Below, piece after piece: positions 25,750 through 34,509 of a stretch of DNA of 64,000 bases; within the stretch, counting starts at the first letter, position 1; the number at the start of each line of letters is the position of its first letter. The DNA is from Pseudogemmobacter hezensis (GTDB lineage Bacteria; Pseudomonadota; Alphaproteobacteria; Rhodobacterales; Rhodobacteraceae), in assembly GCF_013155295.1 (NCBI RefSeq), contig NZ_JABJXT010000002.1:342610-406609 (forward strand), in the 5' to 3' direction. A model generated the notes under the pieces. That model ran no database searches and was not told the DNA's origin. It worked only from the letters and a program-made list of their open reading frames with translations. Both the position numbers and the translations under genes were made by a program.

Positions 25750-27033
25750 TCAGTTCTGTTCGAGGCGGAATGCCGCCGCGCGGCGGTGCCCTTCGAGGCC
25801 TTCGGATGCGCTTTGACGGATCGCAGGCTCGGCCACCTGACGGATCGCGTCATCTTCCAGCCATTGATGGGTGCAGATCTTCACATAGGCCCCAACCCAA
25901 AGCCCGCCGGTATAGCGGCCCGCCGCCATGGTCGGCAGCGTGTGGTTGGTGCCGATGCATTTGTCGGAATAGACCACCGAGGCATTTTCCCCAATGAACA
26001 GCGAGCCGTAAGAGGTCAGCTTCAGCGCGAAACCCTTCGGGTCTTTGGTGTGAACCTGGAGGTGTTCCGCCGCGATCAGGTCGGAAACCTCGATCATGGT
26101 CGCATCATCGGGGACGAGGATGATCTCACCATAGTCACGCCAGGCCTCGGCCGCGACGGGGGCGGTGGGCAGGTCTTTCAGCTGACGCTCGACCTCAAGC
26201 AGCACCGCCTCGGCCAGGGCTTTGTCGGTGGTGATCAGGCCAACGCGGGTGCGGATGTCATGCTCGGCCTGGGCCAGCAGATCGGTGGCGATCATGCGCG
26301 GATTGCCGGTTTCATCGGCCAGCGTATAGATCTCGGACGGGCCTGCCAGCTGGTCGATGCCGACCGGGCCAAAGACCTGGCGTTTGGCCTCATTCACGAA
26401 AGCATTGCCCGGGCCGACGATCTTGTCAGCCTTGGGGATCGAACCCGTGCCATGCGCCATGGCCGCAATCGCCTGGGCGCCACCAACGCGGAAGATGCGA
26501 TCCGCACCCGACATATGGCAGCCCGCAATCATCGCCTCATGCGCGTTTGGCGGCAGGCAGGCGATGATTTCCTTCACGCCCGCCACCTTCGCCGGAACGA
26601 TGGTCATCACCGGCGCCGACAGCAGCGGATAGCGCCCGCCCGGCACATAGCAGCCGACGCGGTCAATCGGGATCACCCGATGGCCAAGGTGAACGCCCGG
26701 CAGCGTCTCAATTTCCAGCGGCAGGATGGTGCCCAGCTGCGCCTTCGCAAAGGCCGTCACGTTGTCGATGGCGAACTGCGTGTCGGCGCGGGTCTGCGGA
26801 TCAAGGGCTGCAACGGCGGCTTCGCGGGCCTCACGGCTGACCTCAAGCACCTCAAGGTCGGATTTGTCGAATTTCAGCGAGTATTCCTTCACCGCCTCAT
26901 CGCCACGCGCGGCGACATTGGCGATGATTTCCTTCACCAGGACCTCAACCGGGGAATTGTCCGAGATCACATCCCGGGCCGGCGCCTTCACACGAGAGAT
27001 ACGGGATTCAACATTTTCAGGCAGCCTGGTCAT
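25750..27033 (-). CDS. HisD-family alcohol dehydrogenase (HpsN/histidinol dehydrogenase-like)
   Basis: Zinc- and NAD-dependent dehydrogenase of 427 residues. HisD-fold enzymes oxidise an alcohol through the aldehyde to the acid. The metal ligands and base are visible: QAEH, AAEHL (Glu-His catalytic pair), the Asp in YSDK before GTNHTLPT, and the terminal His in LEGHRRAA. It sits outside any his operon, at the head of a polyamine-type ABC operon and divergent from an XRE-cupin regulator. A catabolic role like HpsN (sulfopropanediol oxidation) is therefore more likely than histidine synthesis. The ATG at 27033 fits the family length; the substrate is not known. Confidence 0.87.
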   Translation of the reverse strand: MTRLPENVESRISRVKAPARDVISDNSPVEVLVKEIIANVAARGDEAVKEYSLKFDKSDLEVLEVSREAREAAVAALDPQTRADTQFAIDNVTAFAKAQLGTILPLEIETLPGVHLGHRVIPIDRVGCYVPGGRYPLLSAPVMTIVPAKVAGVKEIIACLPPNAHEAMIAGCHMSGADRIFRVGGAQAIAAMAHGTGSIPKADKIVGPGNAFVNEAKRQVFGPVGIDQLAGPSEIYTLADETGNPRMIATDLLAQAEHDIRTRVGLITTDKALAEAVLLEVERQLKDLPTAPVAAEAWRDYGEIILVPDDATMIEVSDLIAAEHLQVHTKDPKGFALKLTSYGSLFIGENASVVYSDKCIGTNHTLPTMAAGRYTGGLWVGAYVKICTHQWLEDDAIRQVAEPAIRQSASEGLEGHRRAAAFRLEQN

Positions 27034-27106
27034 TTCGTCTGGTCCATTGGTTGAGACAGGGGATCCGGTCAGGGAATGAGCAATTCTTCCGGCTTTCCCA
27101 CGATTC

Positions 27107-27118
27107 CGGCAATTGCCG
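27107..27118. promoter_or_regulatory. Candidate operator palindrome
   Basis: CGGCAATTGCCG is a perfect 12 bp palindrome in the 137 bp between the divergent dehydrogenase and XRE-cupin regulator genes. It is placed where a repressor could control both promoters. Binding is inferred from position only. Confidence 0.4.
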
Positions 27119-27170
27119 CATGAGGGCGTGGTGCATATACTCACCGAAATCAGCCCTGACAGAGGCCCCT

Positions 27171-27719
27171 ATGCCCCAGATTGGTCGCCACCTGCGCGAG
27201 TTGCGCCGCCGCCGTCAGCTTAGCTCACGCGAGCTGGCCTTGCGCGCCGGGATCTCGCATTCCACCGTCTCGCTGATCGAGCGTGACCGGATGAGCCCCT
27301 CTGTCGATACCCTGGGCGCAGTTGTCGATGCGCTTGGCACGACGCTGGTCGAGTTCTTTTCGGGCCTGCGCAGCAGCTATAATTACAGCCCCGTCTATCG
27401 CCCCGATGATTTCGTAGAGATCGGGAATCCTGATGAAATCTCCTATCGGGTGATTGGCTTCAACCAGCCCGCCCGCAAGATGCAGGTGCTGATGGAGACC
27501 TATCAGCCGCTGGCCGATACCGGCGATATCTTCTCGCATGACGCGCAAGAGGCAGGGCTGGTGCTGGAAGGCCGGATCGAGCTGACCGTCGGCCAGCAAA
27601 GCTGGACGCTTGGCCCGGGCGACGGCTATTATTTCGACAGCAACCTGCCGCATCGCTTCCGAAATCTGGATGAGGGGGTGGCCAGAATAATCAGCGCCAT
27701 CACCCCGCCCAGTTACTGA
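27171..27719 (+). CDS. XRE-cupin transcriptional regulator (PuuR-like)
   Basis: DNA-binding regulator of 182 residues. An N-terminal helix-turn-helix (residues 5-60, LRELRRRRQLSSRELALRAG then STVSLIERD) is joined to a C-terminal cupin ligand domain (about 105-180, AGLVLEGRIEL and GDGYYFDSNLPHRF). The size and layout equal E. coli PuuR, the putrescine-utilisation repressor. Divergent from the HisD-like gene, it most likely controls the polyamine-type operon. The ATG at 27171 is chosen because the HTH begins directly after it. Confidence 0.92.
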   Translation: MPQIGRHLRELRRRRQLSSRELALRAGISHSTVSLIERDRMSPSVDTLGAVVDALGTTLVEFFSGLRSSYNYSPVYRPDDFVEIGNPDEISYRVIGFNQPARKMQVLMETYQPLADTGDIFSHDAQEAGLVLEGRIELTVGQQSWTLGPGDGYYFDSNLPHRFRNLDEGVARIISAITPPSY

Positions 27720-27739
27720 ACACCCACCGCAAAGAACAA

Positions 27740-27763
27740 CGGCCCGGGAAACACCCCGGGCCG
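27740..27763. terminator. Hairpin between regulator and dppF
   Basis: CGGCCCGGG (27740-27748) pairs with CCCGGGCCG (27755-27763) between two convergent genes. There is no long T tract on either side, so termination strength is uncertain. Confidence 0.7.
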
Positions 27764-27784
27764 CCGCAAAATCGGGAAATTGTT

Positions 27785-28627
27785 TCAGACCGCGGCCCGC
27801 GCCGCCTGGCGCTTTGCCACCCGCGCCCGGATCGCCTCGACATCGGTGACCGGAGTGGCGGCGAAAAGCTGACGCGTATAGGGGTGGGTCGGATTGGCAA
27901 AGACCGCCTCACGCGTGCCCTGCTCGACCGCCTCACCCTGGCTGATCACCATCACATCGTCGGCGATATAGCGCACCACGGAAAGGTCATGGCTGACGAA
28001 AACATAGGTCAGCCCGAACTCTTCCTGCAGATCGGCCAGCAGGTTCAGCACCTGCGCCTGGACCGACAGATCCAGCGCCGAAACCGGCTCGTCCAGCACC
28101 AGCAGCGAGGGGTTCAGCATCAGCGCCCGCGCAATCGCAATCCGCTGCCGCTGCCCGCCCGAGAACATATGCGGGTAGCGGTTGTAATGCTCTGGCCCAA
28201 GACCGACCTTGACCAGCATCGCCTCGGCCAGCGAGCGGCGCTCTTCGGCGCTGATTTCGGGCTTGTTGATCAAAAGCGGCTCGGTCAGCACCGATCCGAT
28301 TTTCTGGCGCGGGTTAAGGCTGCCATAGGGGTTCTGGAACACCATCTGCACGCGCGAGCGCATCTCGGGCCCGGGCCGCTTTTGCGAGATATCAACCTTC
28401 TCGCTGCCGATCAGCAGATCGCCCCCCGAGGGCGCGTCGATCAGCGCGATGATCCGCGCCAGCGTCGATTTACCAGAGCCGCTTTCGCCGACAATCGCCA
28501 GCGTCTTGCCCTTTTCCACCGAAAAGTTGATGCCCTTCACGGCGCGAACGGTCTTTGCGCCCCCGAACAGCCCGCCGCTGACGTGATAGTCCTGGGTGAT
28601 ATTGCGGCCTTCAAGAACGACGGTCAT
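27785..28627 (-). CDS. dppF: Dipeptide ABC transporter ATPase DppF
   Basis: Second ATPase of an oligopeptide-type importer, 280 residues. It carries Walker [10 protein letters not shown], signature MFSGGQRQR and Walker B LLVLDEPVSALD. The C-terminal region (EAVFANPTHPYTRQLF) contains the Pro-Tyr-Thr motif of this subfamily. Its ATG overlaps the stop of dppD. Last gene of the operon, closed by a hairpin. Confidence 0.93.
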   Translation of the reverse strand: MTVVLEGRNITQDYHVSGGLFGGAKTVRAVKGINFSVEKGKTLAIVGESGSGKSTLARIIALIDAPSGGDLLIGSEKVDISQKRPGPEMRSRVQMVFQNPYGSLNPRQKIGSVLTEPLLINKPEISAEERRSLAEAMLVKVGLGPEHYNRYPHMFSGGQRQRIAIARALMLNPSLLVLDEPVSALDLSVQAQVLNLLADLQEEFGLTYVFVSHDLSVVRYIADDVMVISQGEAVEQGTREAVFANPTHPYTRQLFAATPVTDVEAIRARVAKRQAARAAV

Positions 28628-29460
28628 TGTGCGCCCTCCGCGAAGAAATCAGAGACGGTCGGCAGACGGTCGCCGGTGGCATTTTCCGGCAAGGCCGCCA
28701 AAAGCGCCCTAGTATAGGGGTGCTGCGGAGCCTCGAACAGGCTGAGCACGTCAGCCTCTTCCATCTTGCGGCCCTTATATTGCACCACCACCCGGTCTGC
28801 CGTTTCCGCGACCACGCCCATGTCATGGGTGATCATGATCAGCGCCATGCCATATTCTTCCTGCAGGCTCATCAGCAGATCGAGGATCTGCTTCTGGATC
28901 GTCACATCCAGCGCGGTGGTCGGCTCATCCGCGATCAGAAGGCGCGGTTTCGAGGCAATCGCCATGGCGATCATCACCCGCTGACACTGCCCCCCCGACA
29001 TCTGATGCGGATAGGCGCCCAGCTTTTCCTCGGGCGAGGGGATGCCGACCTGTTTGAACAGCTCCAGCGCGCGGGCGCGGGCGTCGCGGCGCGACAGCCC
29101 CAGGTTCAGCCGCAGCACCTCTTCGATCTGGAAGCCCACCGTGAAAGACGGGTTCAGCGAGGCGATCGGCTCCTGGAAGATCATGGTGATCTCGCGGCCG
29201 ATCAGCTGGCGGCGCTCTGCCTTGGTCATTTTCAGCAGGTCGTGGCCGTCATAGCTCATTTCGTCGGCGGTGATGGTGGCGGTGTCGGGCAAAAGCCCCA
29301 TCACCGCCAGCATCGAAACCGATTTGCCAGAGCCGCTTTCGCCGACAATCGCCAGCACCTCACCGCGGTCGACTTCGGTGTCGATGCCGTCAACGGCGGT
29401 GAAAGACCCGGTCGAAGTGGCGAAACGGACCGTCAGATTGCGAATTTTCAGGATCGCCAT
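28624..29460 (-). CDS. dppD: Dipeptide ABC transporter ATPase DppD
   Basis: First ATPase of the peptide importer, 278 residues. It has Walker [11 protein letters not shown]-loop FQEP, signature MSGGQCQRV (Cys in the usual Arg/Gln position) and Walker [13 protein letters not shown]. It is shorter at the C terminus than E. coli DppD and lacks an obvious cluster of cysteines there. It starts 3 bp after the dppC stop and overlaps dppF by 4 bp. Confidence 0.93.
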   Translation of the reverse strand: MAILKIRNLTVRFATSTGSFTAVDGIDTEVDRGEVLAIVGESGSGKSVSMLAVMGLLPDTATITADEMSYDGHDLLKMTKAERRQLIGREITMIFQEPIASLNPSFTVGFQIEEVLRLNLGLSRRDARARALELFKQVGIPSPEEKLGAYPHQMSGGQCQRVMIAMAIASKPRLLIADEPTTALDVTIQKQILDLLMSLQEEYGMALIMITHDMGVVAETADRVVVQYKGRKMEEADVLSLFEAPQHPYTRALLAALPENATGDRLPTVSDFFAEGAQ

Positions 29461-29463
29461 GGG

Positions 29464-30366
29464 TCAGCTCCGCTTCAGTTTCGGATCAAGCGCATCGCGC
29501 AGACCATCGCCCATCAGGTTGATCGCCAGCACCGAGATCAGGATCGCCAGACCCGGGAAGGTGACGATCCACCAATGCGAGGTGATGAACTCACGCGCCT
29601 CGGCCAGCATGGTGCCCCATTCGGCAGCGGGCGGCTGCGCCCCCATGCCAAGGAAGCCAAGCGCCGCCGCGTCCAGCACCGCCGAGGAAAACGACAGCGT
29701 CGCCTGCACGATCAGCGGGCCAAGGCAGTTGGGAAGGATGGTTTTGAACATCAGCCGCAGATTGCCCGCGCCAGACACCCGCGCTGCCGCGACGTAATCG
29801 CGCCGCAGCTCTGACATCACTGCCGCCCGGGTCAGACGCGCGAAATGCGGCTGATAGACGATGGCAATGGCGATCATCGCATTGATCAGCCCCGGCCCCA
29901 GCACCGCCACCAGCACCAGCGCCAGCAGCAAAGACGGGAAGGCCAGGATCACATCCATCACCCGCATGATCACGGTATCGACCCAGCCACCAAAGAAACC
30001 GGCCACCAGCCCGATCACGATGCCACCAACCAGCGCGATCGAGACCACGACCACCCCGATGAACATCGAATATTGCGAGCCCTTGATCAGCCTGGACAGC
30101 ATATCGCGGCCAATCGCATCGGTGCCCAGAAGGAAGCTGGGATTGCCGCCTTCGGCCCAGGCGGGGGGCAGTTTCGCCATGCCCTCATAGGGCAGGATCG
30201 GGTTATGCGGCACGATGAAATCGGCGAAAATCGCCATGAATACCAGCAGGACAAAGACCACCAGCCCGACAACCGCGCCACGGTTGCGCGAGAAGTAGAA
30301 CCAGAATTCGGCCAGCATCCGGCGGCGGATCTGCGCGTCGGTGAGTTTGACGGTTGTGTCGCTCAT
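29464..30366 (-). CDS. dppC: Dipeptide ABC transporter permease DppC
   Basis: Inner-membrane permease of 300 residues with a cytoplasmic N-terminal tail, an N-terminal helix (about 28-48) and five further segments. The EAA-type loop includes YVAAARVSGAGNLRLMFKTILPN. The periplasmic segment LGTDAIGRDMLSRLI after the first helix is the DppC/OppC hallmark. ATG overlaps the dppB stop by 4 bp. Confidence 0.94.
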   Translation of the reverse strand: MSDTTVKLTDAQIRRRMLAEFWFYFSRNRGAVVGLVVFVLLVFMAIFADFIVPHNPILPYEGMAKLPPAWAEGGNPSFLLGTDAIGRDMLSRLIKGSQYSMFIGVVVVSIALVGGIVIGLVAGFFGGWVDTVIMRVMDVILAFPSLLLALVLVAVLGPGLINAMIAIAIVYQPHFARLTRAAVMSELRRDYVAAARVSGAGNLRLMFKTILPNCLGPLIVQATLSFSSAVLDAAALGFLGMGAQPPAAEWGTMLAEAREFITSHWWIVTFPGLAILISVLAINLMGDGLRDALDPKLKRS

Positions 30367-31370
30367 TTGTTGCGGATCCTCGGATTGATGAGGCCATAGG
30401 TCAGGTCAACCAGCAGGTTGACCAGCATGACGATCCCGGCAACCAGCAAAAGCCCCGATTGCACCGAAGGATAGTCACGCCGCGAGATGGAATCGATCAT
30501 CCATTTGCCGATGCCCGGCCAGGAGAAGATCGTCTCGGTCAGAATCGCGCCCGCCAGCAAAACGCCGATCTGCAACCCGATGGTGGTCACCACCGGGATC
30601 ATCGCATTCCTGAGCGCATGCACGCCGATGACGCGCCGCGCGGGCATGCCCTTGGCGCGGGCGGTGCGGACGTAATCCTCGCCCAGAACCTCCAGCATGG
30701 CCGAGCGGGTCTGGCGCGCAATCACCGCCAGCGGGATCGTCGCCAGCACGACCGAAGGCAGGATCAGGTGGTGCACGGCGGAAAGAAACGCGCCCTTTTG
30801 CCCCGAAAGCAGGCTGTCGATCAGCATGAAGCCGGTGACATTGGGGAAGTAATACATCAGCGAGATGCGGCCAGAGACCGGCGTCCAGCCCAGGTTGCCT
30901 GAGAAGACGATGATCAGCAGCAGGCCCCACCAGAAGATCGGCATCGAAAAGCCCACCAGCGCCGCCGACATCGACAGCTGATCAAACCACGAGCCGCGCT
31001 TGATCGCCGCCAGCACGCCAATCGGCACGCCAACCAGGGCGGCGATCACGATGGCCACGAAACCCAGCTCAATCGTGGCGGGGAACAGGGTCAGAAATTC
31101 CGAGAGAACGGGCTTTTTCGTGACCAGCGAATTGCCGAAATCGCCCTGGAACAACCGCCCGACGAAATCGAAATACTGCAGCACGATATTCTTATCAAAG
31201 CCCAGCTGGGCCGAGATCTCGGCATGACGTTCAGGCGTCACGCCGCGCTCGCCGGCCATCAGCAGGACCGGATCGCCCTTCAGCAGGCGCGGGAACGCAA
31301 AGGCAACGATGGTGATCCCCAGAAAGGTGGGCACCAGATAGAGCAGTCTGGAGAAAATGAACCGGAGCAT
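30363..31370 (-). CDS. dppB: Dipeptide ABC transporter permease DppB
   Basis: Inner-membrane permease of 335 residues. It begins MLRFIFSRLLYLVPTFLGI, the standard DppB first helix, and carries the coupling loop YVRTARAKGMPARRVIGVHALRN near residue 215. The ATG at 31370 is chosen over two further upstream starts because AAGGGGG lies 4-10 bases before it and the family length then fits. Follows dppA after a 74 bp gap with a hairpin. Confidence 0.93.
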   Translation of the reverse strand: MLRFIFSRLLYLVPTFLGITIVAFAFPRLLKGDPVLLMAGERGVTPERHAEISAQLGFDKNIVLQYFDFVGRLFQGDFGNSLVTKKPVLSEFLTLFPATIELGFVAIVIAALVGVPIGVLAAIKRGSWFDQLSMSAALVGFSMPIFWWGLLLIIVFSGNLGWTPVSGRISLMYYFPNVTGFMLIDSLLSGQKGAFLSAVHHLILPSVVLATIPLAVIARQTRSAMLEVLGEDYVRTARAKGMPARRVIGVHALRNAMIPVVTTIGLQIGVLLAGAILTETIFSWPGIGKWMIDSISRRDYPSVQSGLLLVAGIVMLVNLLVDLTYGLINPRIRNK

Positions 31371-31391
31371 AAGCATCCCCCTTAAAGAGAC

Positions 31392-31421
31392 GCGCGGGGA
31401 AGACCATAGCCAGCCCCGCGC
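31392..31421 (-). other. Intercistronic hairpin between dppA and dppB
   Basis: GCGCGGGG (31392-31399) pairs with CCCCGCGC (31414-31421), an 8 bp stem in the dppA-dppB gap. Such elements commonly stabilise the binding-protein message or reduce read-through to the permease genes. Confidence 0.65.
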
Positions 31422-31444
31422 ATCCATGTCGTTAAACCAGTGGA

Positions 31445-33049
31445 TTACTCAGCGATATCAACGGTATCGAAGACGTAATCACCCAGCGGGCTTTGCACGA
31501 AGCCGCTGACTTTGTTGCTCATCGGCACATATTGGGTCGAGTGTGCGATGGTGAACCAGGGCGCCTGATCCTTGAAGATGACCTGGGCCTCTTCGTAAAG
31601 TTTGGTGCGCTCTGCCGGGTCGGAAGAGACCTTGGCTTTGGCCAGCAGGGCCGAGAACTCTTCATTGCACCAGAAGGCGCGGTTTGCACCGCCCGGGCCC
31701 GCCGAAGCGCAGCTCAGCAGCACCGAGAGGAAGTTGTCGGGGTCGCCGTTGTCGCCCGTCCAGCCCAGGATAACCGCGCCAGGACGGCCCGGCTCCATCG
31801 ACTTGTCGAGATATTCGCCCCATTCGTAGGAAACGATCTCGGCCTTGACGCCAACCTTGGCCAGATCCGCCTGCATCATCTCGGCGGTGCGGCGGGCGTT
31901 GGGCATATAGGGGCGCTGCACCGGCATTGCCCAGATCTGCATCGAAAGACCGGCTACGCCTGCTTCTTCCAGCAGTTTCTTCGAGGCTTCGGGATCATAG
32001 GGGTCGTCCTGGATCGCCTCATTGTAGGACCACATGGTCGGCGGGATCGGGTTCTTGGCGGGCTCTGCATGGCCCTCGAACACGTTGGCGACAATGGCTT
32101 CTTTGTTGATCGCCATGTTCAGCGCCTTGCGGACCTTCGGATTGTCGAAGGGCGCCAGCGTGGTGTTATAGGCCAGGTAGCCGACGTTCAGACCGGCCTG
32201 CTCGTCCATTTTCAGGTTCGGATCGGCAGAGATGCCAGCCAGGTCAGCCGGGGCCGGGAACGGCATCAGGTGGCATTCGCCCGCCTTCAGCTTTTGCAGA
32301 CGCACGGCTGCATCGGGGGTGATCGCAAAGACCAGATCGTCGATCAGCGGCGCATCGCCCCAGTAATCAGCGTTCTTCTGATAACGGATCACGGCGTCTT
32401 TCTGATAGGCCACAAACTTGAACGGGCCAGTGCCGATCGGCGCATTGTTGAAGTCTTCGCGGGTGCCTGCAGCGTCCAGCGTGTCAGCATATTCTTTCGA
32501 CACGATCGACATGAAGGGCATGGCGAGGTTGGCGATGAACGGCGCCTCGGGCGAGTTCAGCGTCACTTTGACGGTGTAATCATCGACCTTCTCGACCGAC
32601 TTCACCAGTTTCGGCATGTCCATCGAGGTGTAATATTCATAGGTCACGCCCGGGATATACTGGTGCCAGGGGTGATCGGCGCTGCCCTGACGCTCGAACG
32701 AGAATACAACGTCATCGGCGTTGAAATCGCGGGTCGGGGTGAATTTGTCATTCGAATGGAACTTCACACCCTTGCGCAGGTGGAATGTATATTCGGTGCC
32801 GTCTTCCGAGATGTCCCAGCTTTCAGCAAGGCCCGGCTCGGCCTCGGTGGTGCCTTTTTTGAATTCGGCCAGACGGTTATAGATCGGGTGTGCGCCCGCA
32901 TCGAAAGTGGTGCCAGCAGTATAGGGGGCCGGATCAAAGCCCTCGGGCGAGGCCTCAGAGCAATAGATGAAGGTTTTCGCCATTGCCGGCGCCGCGGCGG
33001 AAAGCGCCAGGGCCGAGGCCGCGAGAAGGCTGCGGGAGAGAAGCTTCAT
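31445..33049 (-). CDS. dppA: Dipeptide ABC transporter periplasmic binding protein DppA
   Basis: Periplasmic peptide receptor of 534 residues, the same length as E. coli DppA. A signal peptide (residues 1-24, ending AMA) is followed by [20 protein letters not shown], the family beginning. The peptide-binding segments [11 protein letters not shown] and [14 protein letters not shown] are present. ATG at 33049 follows AAGGATAT. Expression is probably governed from the 33050-33232 region, which holds a near-ideal operator palindrome. Substrates are likely di- or tripeptides; heme or delta-aminolevulinate uptake is a known side activity of such systems. Confidence 0.95.
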   Translation of the reverse strand: MKLLSRSLLAASALALSAAAPAMAKTFIYCSEASPEGFDPAPYTAGTTFDAGAHPIYNRLAEFKKGTTEAEPGLAESWDISEDGTEYTFHLRKGVKFHSNDKFTPTRDFNADDVVFSFERQGSADHPWHQYIPGVTYEYYTSMDMPKLVKSVEKVDDYTVKVTLNSPEAPFIANLAMPFMSIVSKEYADTLDAAGTREDFNNAPIGTGPFKFVAYQKDAVIRYQKNADYWGDAPLIDDLVFAITPDAAVRLQKLKAGECHLMPFPAPADLAGISADPNLKMDEQAGLNVGYLAYNTTLAPFDNPKVRKALNMAINKEAIVANVFEGHAEPAKNPIPPTMWSYNEAIQDDPYDPEASKKLLEEAGVAGLSMQIWAMPVQRPYMPNARRTAEMMQADLAKVGVKAEIVSYEWGEYLDKSMEPGRPGAVILGWTGDNGDPDNFLSVLLSCASAGPGGANRAFWCNEEFSALLAKAKVSSDPAERTKLYEEAQVIFKDQAPWFTIAHSTQYVPMSNKVSGFVQSPLGDYVFDTVDIAE

Positions 33050-33112
33050 GAGATATCCTTTCACTCACTGTTGCTTGGTCTGTTGTTCCGGATTCGTGCC
33101 GTTGACCCGAAT

Positions 33113-33131
33113 TGTATTCCGTTTGAATACA
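33113..33131. promoter_or_regulatory. Candidate operator upstream of dppA
   Basis: TGTATTC (33113-33119) and GAATACA (33125-33131) form a perfect 7 bp inverted repeat around a 5-base spacer. The site lies 64 bp upstream of the dppA start. The shape resembles GntR/FadR-type operators. No GntR gene is in the window. Confidence 0.5.
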
Positions 33132-33232
33132 GGGGCAAGATGTCGATTTTTCACTTCACTTTGCCGCATGCAGACGCATTTTCCGATCATAATGCCTGAT
33201 CAGCCGCCAAAGCGGCCGCAGATTACTCTGGT

Positions 33233-34405
33233 TCAGCCAAAGGGGTTATCCAGACTTGCGGCGGGTGGGCAGAACCAGTGCGGGCCGTCAGCACCCATCC
33301 AGACGATATCCTCCAGCCGGATGCCACATTCGCCATAGACGCAAAGCATTGGCTCGATGGAAAAGCACATGCCGGGGGCCAGCGGTGTCTGATTGCCGCG
33401 CAGGATGAAGGGCTCTTCATGGATGTCCATGCCCAGCCCATGCCCGGTGCGATGCGGCAGGCCCGGCACCGCGTAATCGGGGCCAAATCCGGCGGCAACC
33501 AGGCTGTCACGTGCGGCGCGGTCGACAGCCTCGCAGGGCGCACCGATCTGCGCCGCTTTGAAAGCCGCGGCATGGGCCGCCTGCTCATGCCCCCAAAGCT
33601 GACGCTGCCGCGCCGTCGGGGTGCCGAACACATAGGTCCGGGTGATGTCAGAGCAATAGCCGTGCAATGTGGCGCCCAGATCGATCAGCACCATATCGCC
33701 CAGGGCCAGGATCTGCGGGTCCGGCACGCCATGGGGGTAGGCCGTGGCCTCGCCAAACTGCGCGGCGGCGAAAAGCGGCTTCATGCCCTGCGCCTTATGC
33801 GCGGCGGCGATAAAGGCGCAGACCTCTGTGGTTGAGACCCCGGCTGAGAGGTTTTGCCAGACCGCCTTTTGCACCTGCCAGCTGGCGCTCATCGCGGTCT
33901 GGATGATGGCGATCTCGGCGGCGGATTTCACCTGACGCAGCGCGGCGATCAGGGGTTTCGCCGGAACGATCCGGCCCGCCATCGCCTGCTGCAAAGGCTG
34001 CGCGAACAGCCAGGGCGTCGCCTGATCCAGCGCCAGAACCGCGCCTTCGCCCGCGATCTGCGCCACCTCGGCGGCGATCAGCGCATAGGGATCCTCATCC
34101 TCCTGCCAGGTGGCAATCCGGCCCGGAACCCGCAGCAAAGAGCGCAGTTTCGGCTCTTCAAAGGTGGGGCTGATATGGACAGGCTGGCCGCTGGCCGGGA
34201 TCAGCGCCCCGTGAATGCGCTCTGACAGGCCAAGGCTGTGGCCCAGGAAATAGGTCAGCGAGGAAGAGGCATCCAGCCAGACCGCACCGATCCCCGCGCC
34301 CGCCATCAGCTTTTGCAGACCCGCGACGCGGGCCTCATATTCAGCCCCCGCAATCGCCGGAACCGACACCGGACGAAACTGCGCCAATGCCTGATCAAAG
34401 CCCAT
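33233..34405 (-). CDS. M24 family aminopeptidase P / Xaa-Pro dipeptidase-like
   Basis: Cytoplasmic metallopeptidase of 390 residues with a creatinase-type N-terminal domain (about 1-150) and a pita-bread catalytic domain (about 160-390). All five metal ligands are visible: Asp in LIDLG, Asp in SDITRT, His in RTGHGLG, Glu in SIEPM and Glu in RLEDIV. It lies directly upstream of the dpp operon on the same strand, so it plausibly hydrolyses imported proline-containing peptides. The ATG at 34405 is used because AGGGGTGAG precedes it; an ATG nine codons earlier lacks such a site. Confidence 0.9.
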   Translation of the reverse strand: MGFDQALAQFRPVSVPAIAGAEYEARVAGLQKLMAGAGIGAVWLDASSSLTYFLGHSLGLSERIHGALIPASGQPVHISPTFEEPKLRSLLRVPGRIATWQEDEDPYALIAAEVAQIAGEGAVLALDQATPWLFAQPLQQAMAGRIVPAKPLIAALRQVKSAAEIAIIQTAMSASWQVQKAVWQNLSAGVSTTEVCAFIAAAHKAQGMKPLFAAAQFGEATAYPHGVPDPQILALGDMVLIDLGATLHGYCSDITRTYVFGTPTARQRQLWGHEQAAHAAAFKAAQIGAPCEAVDRAARDSLVAAGFGPDYAVPGLPHRTGHGLGMDIHEEPFILRGNQTPLAPGMCFSIEPMLCVYGECGIRLEDIVWMGADGPHWFCPPAASLDNPFG

Positions 34406-34509
34406 AACGCTCACCCCTGCACAAAATTTCATCGCTATTTGCCCCGATCACCCGCCATCGGCAAGAGGGCCATCTGTCGCAATTTACAATTGCACCCGGG
34501 CCGACAGGC

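Noticed and set aside
25750..27033. Assignment as biosynthetic histidinol dehydrogenase hisD
   Set aside because: There are no other his genes here and the gene heads a transport operon with its own regulator, so a catabolic HisD-like enzyme is more likely.
24450..27054. Long plus-strand frames across the binding-protein and dehydrogenase genes
   Set aside because: Both are antisense to genes with clear catalytic or family motifs and carry no motif of their own.
31493..33199. Open frame of 568 codons on the plus strand
   Set aside because: It lies wholly antisense to dppA, has no domain I recognise and is the frame artefact expected in GC-rich DNA.
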